Below, one piece after another: positions 11,715-22,504 of a stretch of DNA of 64,000 bases. The DNA is from Leifsonia xyli subsp. xyli str. CTCB07 (GTDB taxonomy: Bacteria; Actinomycetota; Actinomycetes; Actinomycetales; Microbacteriaceae), in the NCBI RefSeq assembly GCF_000007665.1, contig NC_006087.1, forward strand, positions 1,054,001-1,118,000, given 5' to 3'. How positions within the stretch are numbered: the stretch's first letter is position 1; every line of letters begins with the position of its first letter. A program made the translations under genes and the position numbers. The notes beneath the pieces are model-generated. The model saw nothing but the letters and a program-made list of their open reading frames with translations, was not told the DNA's origin and made no database searches.

Positions 11715-14096
11715 ATGCTCGACGTACGGATCAGGGACGGACTGACGGCCGCTCAGGTCGCCGAGCGGCACGCGGACGGCCGGGTCAACTCTCAGCACCA
11801 GCCGACTTCGCGTTCGATCGCCGATATCCTGCGCGAGAACGTCTTCACGCTCTTCAACGGCATCCTGACCGTCTGTTTCGTTGCGGTGGTGCTGCTCGGT
11901 GACCTCCGCGACGGCTTCTTCTACGGCGTCGTCGTCGTGAACGCGCTCATCGGAATCGTGCAGGAGGTGCGGGCGAAGGTCGTCCTCGACCGGGCGGCGC
12001 TGCTCGCCGCTCCCGCGAGCCGGGTGCGCCGCGACGGCGAAGTGAGGTCTGTCCCGCTGGCCGAGGTCGTGCTGGACGATCTGCTCGTGCTGCGGCCCGG
12101 CGACCAGATCCCGGCCGACGCGGTGGTCGCCGAGAGCACCGGGCTCTCGCTGGATGAGTCGATGCTCACCGGTGAGTCAGACTCTGTCTTCAAGGACGCC
12201 GGCGCGCAGCTGCTGTCGGGCTCGCATGTGACGACCGGCACCGGTTACGCGATCGTCACGGCGGTCGGCGCCGACTCGTACGCGAGCCGGCTGACCAGCC
12301 AGATCCGGCGGCACTCGCTTGTCCACTCGGAGCTCCGGCACGCGACCAACCGCATCCTGGTCGCCCTCTCCTGGATACTCGGTCCCGTCATCCTGATCAC
12401 ACTCGTCGGGCGGGTGCTTGCGTACGGCGGTTGGTCGCAGTTGTTCCTGGACGAGCGCTGGCGGCAGGCGCTTCTGGACGCGGTGGCCGCGGTGATCGGA
12501 ATGATCCCGGAGGGGCTCGTGCTGCTCACGAGCCTCGCTTTCGGTGTCGCGGCGATTCAGCTCGCGGCGAGCAAGGTCTTGGTTCAGGAGCTCGCCGCCG
12601 TTGAGGTGCTGGCGCGCGTCGACGTGCTGTGCCTGGACAAGACCGGGACGCTGACGAGCGGCGAACTGGTGCTGGAAGGCACGGAGCCGCTGGACGGGAG
12701 CGTGCCCGGAGAGCTGGCGGAGGTGGCGCTCGCCGCCTTCGGCGCGGACGACACGGGGAACGCGACCTCCGGTATCCTGGCCACACGCTTCGTCAGCGAC
12801 CGCTTCCGGGTAGAGCGTCGAATCCCGTTCAGCTCCGCGACCAAGTATTCTGGGCTTGAGATGCGCGTCGGCGACGAGCGCAGCTCGTGGGTGCTCGGAG
12901 CTCCCGAGCGCGTGCTGGCCGCTCACGAGGCCGAGCTGGCGCGCGCGACCGCGATCGCGGCGACGGGACGGCGCACCCTCGCTCTCGCGCGGGTCGCCGG
13001 CGAACTGCCGCACGGACCACACCCGCCTCCCGCGCCGACGGGCGTCCCCGTCGAACCGGCGCTCCTGGTCGTTCTCGGCGAGACGCTCCGGCCGGAGGCG
13101 GCGGAGACGCTCGGGTACTTCGGGAAACAGGATGTCCGGGTCGTCGTCCTCTCCGGTGACAGCCCTGTGACCGTCGGCGCCATCGCGGGGGCGCTCGACC
13201 TGGAGGGCGAGGCGGTGGATGCCACGACGCTGACCGACGACGTCGCGCTCGCCGAGGCGCTCGGCCGTGCCGACATCTTCGGCCGGGTGAGTCCCGAGCA
13301 GAAGCGAAAGGCCGTCGGTATCCTGAAGGAGCAGGGCCGTACGGTCGCGATGACCGGCGACGGCGTCAACGACGCGATGGCGATCAAGGACGCGAGCCTC
13401 GGGATCGCGATGGGCACGGCGACCGCCGCGACCAAGGCGGTCTCCCGGCTGGTCTTGCTCGACAACCGGTTCGACCGGCTGCCGGGCGTGCTTGCCTCCG
13501 GGCGGCGGGTGATCGCGAATGTGGAGCGGGTCTCGAACATCTTCTTGGCCAAGACCGTGTACGGCATCCTCCTGGCGCTCATCAGCGCGGCGGTGCTGTG
13601 GCCATTCCCCTTCCTGCCGCGGCAGCTGACGCTAGTGTCCTCGCTCGCCATCGGCATCCCTTCGTTCTTCCTCGCGCTGGCGCCCAACAAGCGGATCTAC
13701 ACGCCCGGCGTGCTGCCGCGCATCCTGAAGTACTCGATCCCGACCGGGTTGATCGCCGGGCTGACCGCCGTGGTCGTGTACGCGCCGTTCTACCGGACGC
13801 TGCCGCTGCCGGAGGCGCGGAGCGTCACGACGGTGGCGCTGTTCTGCGTCTCGCTGTGGATACTGTGCGTCTTGACGCGTCCGCTCTCCCCCTGGCGCTG
13901 GGGGCTGCTCGGGGGTGTGGCCGGGGCTTTCGTCCTGGTGTGTGTCTTCCCGTTCGCTTCGGCGTTCTTCGAGATGTACCTGGCCTGGGATGCTCCGCTC
14001 GCCTGGGGGATCGCGGTCGGGGCTGTCGGGGCGGCTGGCATCGAGCTGTTCTACCGGTTCGCCCGGCGGCGCGGCTTCGTCTTCGACCGTCTCTGA
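11715..14096 (+). CDS. P-type cation-transporting ATPase (CtpE-like)
   Basis: ATP-driven cation pump of the plasma membrane, 793 residues. In order: cytosolic actuator domain with the LTGES loop, a PEGL motif in the central membrane helix (IGMIPEGLVLL), the phosphorylation loop DKTGTLT with Asp308 as aspartyl-phosphate acceptor, the hinge MTGDGVNDAMAIKDA, and C-terminal helices. There is no heavy-metal CxxC domain. The PEGL helix and overall length resemble mycobacterial CtpE, a calcium transporter; the ion here is inferred. GGGCGCGAGGG precedes the start. Confidence 0.88.
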   Translation: MLDVRIRDGLTAAQVAERHADGRVNSQHQPTSRSIADILRENVFTLFNGILTVCFVAVVLLGDLRDGFFYGVVVVNALIGIVQEVRAKVVLDRAALLAAPASRVRRDGEVRSVPLAEVVLDDLLVLRPGDQIPADAVVAESTGLSLDESMLTGESDSVFKDAGAQLLSGSHVTTGTGYAIVTAVGADSYASRLTSQIRRHSLVHSELRHATNRILVALSWILGPVILITLVGRVLAYGGWSQLFLDERWRQALLDAVAAVIGMIPEGLVLLTSLAFGVAAIQLAASKVLVQELAAVEVLARVDVLCLDKTGTLTSGELVLEGTEPLDGSVPGELAEVALAAFGADDTGNATSGILATRFVSDRFRVERRIPFSSATKYSGLEMRVGDERSSWVLGAPERVLAAHEAELARATAIAATGRRTLALARVAGELPHGPHPPPAPTGVPVEPALLVVLGETLRPEAAETLGYFGKQDVRVVVLSGDSPVTVGAIAGALDLEGEAVDATTLTDDVALAEALGRADIFGRVSPEQKRKAVGILKEQGRTVAMTGDGVNDAMAIKDASLGIAMGTATAATKAVSRLVLLDNRFDRLPGVLASGRRVIANVERVSNIFLAKTVYGILLALISAAVLWPFPFLPRQLTLVSSLAIGIPSFFLALAPNKRIYTPGVLPRILKYSIPTGLIAGLTAVVVYAPFYRTLPLPEARSVTTVALFCVSLWILCVLTRPLSPWRWGLLGGVAGAFVLVCVFPFASAFFEMYLAWDAPLAWGIAVGAVGAAGIELFYRFARRRGFVFDRL

Positions 14097-14108
14097 ACGT
14101 GCTACATT

Positions 14109-14126
14109 TATCTTGACGTCAAGATA
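14109..14126. promoter_or_regulatory. Perfect 18-bp palindrome upstream of acnA (operator candidate)
   Basis: TATCTTGACGTCAAGATA is an uninterrupted perfect palindrome 13 bp after the ATPase stop and about 110 bp before the acnA start. Its size and symmetry suit a dimeric MarR- or TetR-type repressor. In Streptomyces the MarR-family protein TamR is known to control aconitase; whether a similar protein binds here is inference. Confidence 0.6.
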
Positions 14127-14235
14127 TTTTCGTCGCTGATGACTTAGGCTTGCCTTGCTGGAACAGCCTCCGACGGACGACAAAAATAGACGAGGCGTGC
14201 GACGTTTTTCGCCTGCCGAAGAAGGAGAGGGCAAC

Positions 14236-17079
<2,844 letters not shown>

Positions 17080-17095
17080 CCGAAGGATCGTTACG

Positions 17096-17127
17096 GGAGG
17101 TTCGGAATCGATCGGTTCCGAGCCTCC
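17096..17127 (+). terminator. Hairpin terminator after acnA
   Basis: Arms GGAGGTTCGGAA and TTCCGAGCCTCC form a 12-bp stem with a single G-T pair and an 8-base loop, 16 bp after the acnA stop. There is no long T run, which is common for actinobacterial terminators. It separates acnA from dxs. Confidence 0.75.
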
Positions 17128-17144
17128 TTCGGTTCTTGCCGTCC

Positions 17145-17150
17145 TACACT
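17145..17150 (+). promoter_or_regulatory. -10 element for leaderless dxs
   Basis: TACACT lies six bases before the dxs ATG at 17157, so transcription would begin at or next to the start codon. No Shine-Dalgarno is seen upstream. No good -35 box is visible. Confidence 0.45.
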
Positions 17151-17156
17151 CATTTT

Positions 17157-19109
17157 ATGAGCATTCTCGAATCCGTCCACGGGCCGCGCGACCTTGACCG
17201 GCTCACGGAACGGGAACTCGATCAGCTCGCCGCGGAGGTGCGGGCGTTCCTCGTCGCCAACGTCGCGAAGACCGGCGGGCACCTGGGGCCGAATCTCGGC
17301 GTTGTGGAGACGACCATCGCCATCCACCGCGTCTTCGACTCCCCGCGGGACGCCATCGTGTTCGACACCGGGCACCAGTCCTATGTTCACAAGCTGCTCA
17401 CCGGGCGGCAGGACTTCTCGCGGCTGCGCCAGAAGGGCGGCCTCGCCGGCTACCCGCAGCGCTCGGAGTCCGAGCACGACATCGTGGAGAGCTCGCACGC
17501 CTCGTCGTCGCTCAGCTGGGCGGACGGTATCTCGCGCGCTTTCGAGATGACCGGGCAGGACGACCGGCACGTCGTCGCGGTCGTCGGCGACGGCGCGCTG
17601 ACCGGCGGGATGACGTGGGAGGCGCTCAACAACATCTCCGACGACAACAACCGCCGCCTCATAATCGTCGTCAACGACAACGGGCGCTCATACGCGCCCA
17701 CGATCGGCGGGATGGCGCGCTTCCTCAATACGGTTCGCACGCGCCGCAGCTACCGCAGTCTCTACCTCACGAGCCGTAAGGCGTTCGAGAAGCTGGGCGG
17801 ACCCGGGCAGTCCTTGTATCGTGGCATCCGCGGTGGCTTGCACGGCTTCCTCAGCCGCTTCTCCGACAATGAGGCGCTCTACTCGAACCTCGACATCAAG
17901 TACATCGGGCCGGTCCACGGGCACGATATCGGGGCGATGGAGGAAGCGCTGCGCCAGGCGAAGAACTACGGCGCTCCGGTCATCGTCCACGCGATCACCC
18001 AGAAGGGCCGCGGCTACGAGCCCGCGCTGCGGGACATCGCCGACCAGTTCCACGCTGTCGGCCAGATCGACCCCGAGACCGGCGACCCGATCGGGAGCCC
18101 GGCCAAGCCGAACTGGACAGGTGTGTTCGCCGAGGAGATCGTCGCACTCGCGGAGGAGAACCCGAAGCTCGTGGGGATCACCGCCGCGATGCTCCGGCCG
18201 ACCGGTCTGCACCGGTTCGCCGAGCGCTTCCCGGACCGTGTGTACGATGTGGGAATCGCCGAGCAGCACGCGGTCACCAGCGCGGCGGGCCTCGCTTTCG
18301 GCGGGCTGCATCCTGTCGTCGCGATCTACGCCACGTTCATGAACCGGGCGTTCGACCAGGTGCTGATGGACGTCGCCCTGCACAAGGCGGGCGTCACGTT
18401 CGTGCTCGACCGTGCGGGCGTCACCGGACCGGACGGCCCGAGCCACCACGGCATCTGGGACCTCGCCATTCTCCAGGTCGTCCCCGGCATCCGGCTGGCG
18501 GCCCCGCGCGATGCCACGCGTTTCCGCGAGGAGCTCGCCGAGGCGGTGGCCGTAGCTGACGCGCCGACCGTTCTCCGCTTCCCGAAGGGGAGCGTCCCCG
18601 CCGATATCGAGGCTGTCCGCCGACGGGACGACGGTGTCGATGTGCTGCACGAGAGCGACCAGAAGGATGTGCTGCTCGTGACGGTCGGCCCGATGGCCGG
18701 CCTCGGCCTCAGGGTGGCCGAGGCGCTCGCGGCGCAGGGGATCGGCGCGACCGTCGTGGACCCGCGCTGGGTGGTCCCGGTGCCCCGGAGCGTCCTCGAC
18801 TTGGCGGCCGGGCACCGCATCGTGGTGACGATGGAGGACGGCATCCGGGTGGGCGGCATCGGCACCCGCGTGCGCCAGGATCTGCGCGAGGCGGGCATCG
18901 ACACCGCCGTGGACGAGCTGGGCCTGCCGGACGAGTTTATCGACCACGCGACGCGCGACGAGATCCTCGACGACGCTGGGCTCACCCCGCAGAAGATCGC
19001 GCGTGACCTCGTGGCGCAGGTGCTCGGCAGCCGGGTTCCGATCGCGAGGCCGCTGCCGGTGGAGGAGTTCACTGAGCCGAGCCCCGAGCGCAAGAAGCGA
19101 CGCGCCTAG
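17157..19109 (+). CDS. dxs: 1-deoxy-D-xylulose-5-phosphate synthase
   Basis: Thiamine-diphosphate enzyme joining pyruvate and glyceraldehyde-3-phosphate, the first step of the MEP isoprenoid pathway. It has 650 residues. Motifs: GHLGPNLGVVE, the TPP/Mg motif GDGALTGGMTWEALNN ... NDNGRSYAPTIGG, the transketolase glutamate in VGIAEQHAVT, and DRAGVTGPDGPSHHG. ATG 17157 begins MSILESVHGPRDL as in homologues; an upstream in-frame ATG at 17136 would add seven residues. A likely -10 six bases upstream suggests a leaderless transcript. Confidence 0.96.
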   Translation: MSILESVHGPRDLDRLTERELDQLAAEVRAFLVANVAKTGGHLGPNLGVVETTIAIHRVFDSPRDAIVFDTGHQSYVHKLLTGRQDFSRLRQKGGLAGYPQRSESEHDIVESSHASSSLSWADGISRAFEMTGQDDRHVVAVVGDGALTGGMTWEALNNISDDNNRRLIIVVNDNGRSYAPTIGGMARFLNTVRTRRSYRSLYLTSRKAFEKLGGPGQSLYRGIRGGLHGFLSRFSDNEALYSNLDIKYIGPVHGHDIGAMEEALRQAKNYGAPVIVHAITQKGRGYEPALRDIADQFHAVGQIDPETGDPIGSPAKPNWTGVFAEEIVALAEENPKLVGITAAMLRPTGLHRFAERFPDRVYDVGIAEQHAVTSAAGLAFGGLHPVVAIYATFMNRAFDQVLMDVALHKAGVTFVLDRAGVTGPDGPSHHGIWDLAILQVVPGIRLAAPRDATRFREELAEAVAVADAPTVLRFPKGSVPADIEAVRRRDDGVDVLHESDQKDVLLVTVGPMAGLGLRVAEALAAQGIGATVVDPRWVVPVPRSVLDLAAGHRIVVTMEDGIRVGGIGTRVRQDLREAGIDTAVDELGLPDEFIDHATRDEILDDAGLTPQKIARDLVAQVLGSRVPIARPLPVEEFTEPSPERKKRRA

Positions 19110-19164
19110 CTGCACTCACCGAGACGGGGAAGAGCGCCTCGCACTTGGAGCGCGCCCCGACGCG

Positions 19165-19407
19165 GAATCCGAGCGGCCGCTCCGGGCGCTCCGGCTTCAC
19201 GCCGATCCGCTCCGCCGACAGCGAGGAGGTGTTGCTCGCCAGAACGGCCTCGTCGGACACGTACTGCTCGACCTCCGCGAAGATGTTCTGCTTGACCGCC
19301 AGCTCCTCGAACACAGCCTCGATCACCCCGTCGCAGTCGGCGAAGTCGGACTTCTCCGTCGTGCCGATGACCAGGGCGCGCAGACGGTTGGCCTCGTCTG
19401 GGGAGAT
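19165..19407 (-). pseudogene. Internal fragment of a 3-hydroxyacyl-CoA dehydrogenase (fadB-like copy)
   Basis: In the minus-strand frame this reads ISPDEANRLRALVIGTT ... CDGVIEAVFEELAVKQNIFAEVEQY ... ASNTSSLSAERIG. It corresponds without a gap to 21061-21303 of the intact fadB-like gene 1.9 kb away (both 243 bp). It lacks the NAD-binding glycine motif before it and the catalytic domain after it, and the frame turns to unrelated sequence on both sides. It is a relic of a duplicated or second acyl-CoA dehydrogenase gene. Confidence 0.85.
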
Positions 19408-19549
19408 AGTGATCCAGTTCCGTGATGCGGGAACTGCGTAACCTTGAGAAGGTAACCATATCAGTCTGGGAGTATTTTCAATACTAGACGCACTCATGGT
19501 ATACTGAAAGACTTCAGGCCTTGTACTGTGAAACTTGTGCTCTTGTTAT

Positions 19550-19555
19550 TATAAT
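19550..19555 (+). promoter_or_regulatory. Consensus -10 box in AT-rich stretch
   Basis: TATAAT sits in an AT-rich run about 100 bp before the ATG of the secreted ORF. This is unlike the GC-rich promoters elsewhere in the window. No convincing -35 is seen at 16-18 bp. Confidence 0.35.
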
Positions 19556-19655
19556 TTGAGATGAATTCATTCTCATCCGAGCCATGACCAAGTTGTGTTG
19601 GCCGTCACGGGGATATCAATCTGGTCTCAGGTTGATCGAAGAGTTAGGAATACGA

Positions 19656-20246
19656 ATGTCAAAGAAGACATGGGGAATCTCAGCGGTGATCCCTACTGTG
19701 ACTCTGCTTTCGCCTCTTGTGGTTGCGACTTCCGCTGAAGCGGCAGAAAAGTCGTTGAGCAACGTTACGTGCGCCGGCCAAATCGGACAGTTCCCAGAGA
19801 TTCACACGCTGTCTACGTCCAAAGGTGACACTGTGCATTCGATCTATGGCGCGTGGCAACGCGTCCAGGCTTGGCCGGTCACCGGCACCATTACTGCTGG
19901 CTACTCAAGCTCGTACTCGTCCTGGGACGTCCATCACCGGCGGATACTCCCCACTCTCGGCCTGCTGATGCCTCTCATGCCTGAGGCCTTCGGTCACTCC
20001 GCTTCCAGCGCAGTCTCCAACACCCGCTTGGTGAGTGCGTTCAGCAACCCGTCAGAGCCGACGAGGTCAACGCCCTGTTCCCTCGCTTGCTTGAGCAACT
20101 GCTCCGCAAGCTGCTGTTCGTCAATGAGCTCTCCCGTCACAGGATCGATCATCGCGGTCGTGTCCATCACAGCCTATTCCTTTCGGTCAGACCAACCCAG
20201 AAACACCGAAAAACAGACAGTCCCCGTACGGGGACCTCGTCATTGA
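19656..20246 (+). pseudogene. Secreted protein of unknown function, truncated by IS remnant
   Basis: The frame begins MSKKTWGISAVIPTV with a classical signal peptide: KK, a hydrophobic core, and a probable cut after TSAEA near residue 29. It continues for about 60 residues (NVTCAGQIGQFPEIHTL, YGAWQRVQAWPVTG, GYSSSYSSWDV). From about 19928 the same frame runs antisense through an IS256-type transposase fragment, so the native C-terminus is missing. AGGA at 19646-19649 precedes ATG 19656. Base composition is much lower in GC than the neighbours, which suggests acquired DNA. I do not recognise the family; a small secreted peptide or bacteriocin-like product is only a guess. Confidence 0.5.
19935..20167 (-). 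pseudogene. IS256-family transposase, N-terminal remnant
   Basis: From ATG 20167 the minus strand reads MDTTAMIDPVTGELIDEQ ... LLNALTKRVLETALEAE, then a stop at 19994-19996. A shifted frame continues TEGLRHERHQQAESGEY. This matches the start of mutator/IS256 transposases (LLxxLTKxVLExALExE followed by a TEHLGYEKH-like stretch). The catalytic DDE domain is absent. A candidate terminal repeat, GGGGACTGTCTGTTTTTCGG read on the minus strand, lies at about 20203-20222. Confidence 0.65.
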
Positions 20247-20358
20247 GCGGTCGTCTCCGTCGCGGACGGCAGGCGCATCGGGGTGGACGTTCCGGACAGC
20301 GCGGCGGCGAGTTCTCCCTGTGCTCTCTGCTGTGCTCCAGGTCGTCCGTGAGCTGAGG

Positions 20359-22497
20359 TCAGGCGACGCCGGCAATGGGCGGGTGGTGGAAGGTGTTGCC
20401 GAAGACGCGCTCCGATGCGCCCGCCCGGTCGAGGTAGGGTGTGATGCCGCCCATTTGGAGCGGGAAGCCCGCGCCAAGGATCATGCAGAGGTCGATGTCT
20501 TCTGGCGCTTCGACCACGCGGTCGTCCACGAGCATGCGGTGGATCTCGTCGGCGATGCCGTCTTCGAGGCGGCGGAGGATGTCCGCTTCGTTCCACGGGT
20601 TCTTGCCGCCCGCGAGGATCTTGGCTGCGCCCTTGTCGAGCCCTTTCACCTTGCCTGTGGCGTCCTTCTCGAGCAGGGTGCCGTGTTCGGCGAGGTGGTG
20701 CAGGTTCTTGCTGCGGTAGAACCGGTCGGGGAAGGCGGTGTGGTGGGTGTCGAGGACGTGTGCGCCCACTTTCAGCCCGACGAGGTTGAGCAGGGCGGAG
20801 GGGGCCATCGGGAGGCCGAGCGGCGCGAATGCCCGGTCGACCGTTTCGAAGGGTGTGCCGTCGTCCACGGCGTGCATCGCTTCGCCCAGGATCTTCGCTA
20901 GCACACGGTTGACTACGAAGCCGGGGGTGTCGGCGGTGATGACCGCGTTTTTCTTCAGCGCCGCGGCGGTGACCATCGCGGTGGAGAGCGTCGCGTCGTC
21001 GGTGTTGGTCGTCTTCACCACCTCGATGAGCGGCATGACCGCGACCGGGGTGAAGAAGTGGAAGCCGACCAGGCGCTCCGGACGCTTCAGCTTCGCGCCG
21101 ATCTGTTCGACCGAGAGCGAGGAGGTGTTGGTTGCGAGCACAGCCTCGTCGGAGAGGTATTGCTCGACCTCCGCGAAGACCTCTTGTTTGACGTTCAGCT
21201 CCTCGAACACGGCCTCGATGACCCAGTCGCAGTCGGCGAAGTCGGCCTTGTCCGTCGTGCCCGTGACCAGAGCGCGCAAGTGGTTCGCTTCGTCGGGGGA
21301 GATGCGCCCCTTCTCCCGCAGTTTGCCGATCTCATCGTGGATGGACGCCACGCCCTTGTCCACGTGCGCCTGGTCGAGATCGGTGATCACGACCGGCACC
21401 CGCAGTCGCCGCACGAACAGCAGCGCGAACTGGCTGGCCATGTAGCCCGCGCCGATGACGCCGACCTTCGTGACCTTCTTCGCGAGCTTCTTGTCGGGAG
21501 CGCCGGCGGGACGCTTCGCCCGCTTCTGCACGAGGTTGAAGGCGTAGATGCTGGCCTGGAACTGGTCGCCCGAGATGAGCTCGGCCAGCGCGTCGTCCTC
21601 CCGCTCGAAGCCGGCGGCACGGTCGTTCGACTTGGCAGCCTTCAGCAGGTCGAGTGCCTTGTACGGCGATGCCGGGACGGTGCCGATGCTGCTCTCCAGC
21701 ATCTTGCGGGCGATGCCGACGGCAGCATCCCACTTGACCATCCGCTCGACCTTGCCGGGGACGTTCGGGCGCTTGACCTCGACCTGCTTGGTCAGCACCT
21801 GGTCGGCCCACTTGAGGGAGTCCTCCAGGAAGTTCGCCGAGTCGAAGATCGCGTCGGCGATGCCGAGGTCGAAGACCTCCTGCGGCTTCAGCATCCGGTT
21901 CTGCTTGAGCGAGTTCTCGATGACCACTTTCAGGGCGTTCTCGATGCCGATCAGGTTGGGGAGGATGGTCGCGCCGCCCCAGCCCGGGATGAGGCCGAGG
22001 AACACTTCGGGCAGCGCAAACGCCGCCGCGTTCCGGTCGATGGTGCGGTAGTCGGCGTTCAGGCCGATCTCCACGCCGCCGCCGAGTGCGAGCCCGTTCG
22101 TGAAGACGAACGAGGGGACGCCGAAGCTCGCCTGCTTGCCGAGAACGTAGTGGCCCAGCTGGGGGAGCAGCTTCGCGACTTCGACGCTCGGGATGTCGCC
22201 CACCCGGCTCAGGTCGGCGCCCGCGGCCAGGATGAACGGTTTGCCGGTCACCGCGACCGCGTCGATCTCGCCGCGTCCGGCGCGCTCCGTCAGCGTGTCG
22301 AAGGTCTTGCCCAGCTTGATCAGCGTGGCCGGTCCCATCGTGTTCGGGCGCGTGTGGTCCCGGCCGTTGTCCAGGGTGACCAGGGCGAGGGTCTTCCCGC
22401 TCGGCAGGGACACGTCCTTGACGTAAGAGTGGGTGACGACCTCGTCGTCCGTGAGGTCGGCGAGCGGGGAGAAGTCGATCTTGCTGTAGTCGGTCAC
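20359..22497 (-). CDS. fadB: Fatty acid oxidation complex alpha subunit (enoyl-CoA hydratase/3-hydroxyacyl-CoA dehydrogenase)
   Basis: Bifunctional beta-oxidation enzyme, 712 residues. The N-terminal crotonase domain (about 1-200) holds both expected acidic residues in GGGVEIGLNADY and LPEVFLGLIPGWGG. The NAD-binding domain starts VTKVGVIGAGYMASQ and runs through NTSSLSVEQIG and GFHFFTPVAVMPL with the catalytic His. The C-terminal domain has TADTPGFVVNRVL. It hydrates enoyl-CoA and oxidises the 3-hydroxy product. It lies 7 bp after the thiolase gene and acts with it. Symbol by function; FadJ-type naming is equally possible. Confidence 0.92.
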   Translation of the reverse strand: MTDYSKIDFSPLADLTDDEVVTHSYVKDVSLPSGKTLALVTLDNGRDHTRPNTMGPATLIKLGKTFDTLTERAGRGEIDAVAVTGKPFILAAGADLSRVGDIPSVEVAKLLPQLGHYVLGKQASFGVPSFVFTNGLALGGGVEIGLNADYRTIDRNAAAFALPEVFLGLIPGWGGATILPNLIGIENALKVVIENSLKQNRMLKPQEVFDLGIADAIFDSANFLEDSLKWADQVLTKQVEVKRPNVPGKVERMVKWDAAVGIARKMLESSIGTVPASPYKALDLLKAAKSNDRAAGFEREDDALAELISGDQFQASIYAFNLVQKRAKRPAGAPDKKLAKKVTKVGVIGAGYMASQFALLFVRRLRVPVVITDLDQAHVDKGVASIHDEIGKLREKGRISPDEANHLRALVTGTTDKADFADCDWVIEAVFEELNVKQEVFAEVEQYLSDEAVLATNTSSLSVEQIGAKLKRPERLVGFHFFTPVAVMPLIEVVKTTNTDDATLSTAMVTAAALKKNAVITADTPGFVVNRVLAKILGEAMHAVDDGTPFETVDRAFAPLGLPMAPSALLNLVGLKVGAHVLDTHHTAFPDRFYRSKNLHHLAEHGTLLEKDATGKVKGLDKGAAKILAGGKNPWNEADILRRLEDGIADEIHRMLVDDRVVEAPEDIDLCMILGAGFPLQMGGITPYLDRAGASERVFGNTFHHPPIAGVA

Positions 22498-22504
22498 GTC
22501 GTCC

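Noticed and set aside
19430..19460. ACCTT-GAG-AAGGT repeat as a MerR-type operator
   Set aside because: Only 5 bp per arm, no promoter with matching spacing and no merR gene nearby.
20187..20358. Short minus-strand open frames between the IS256 remnant and the fadB-like stop
   Set aside because: Arg/Pro-rich shadow frames with no start signal or recognisable domain; about 120 bp here hold nothing I can support.
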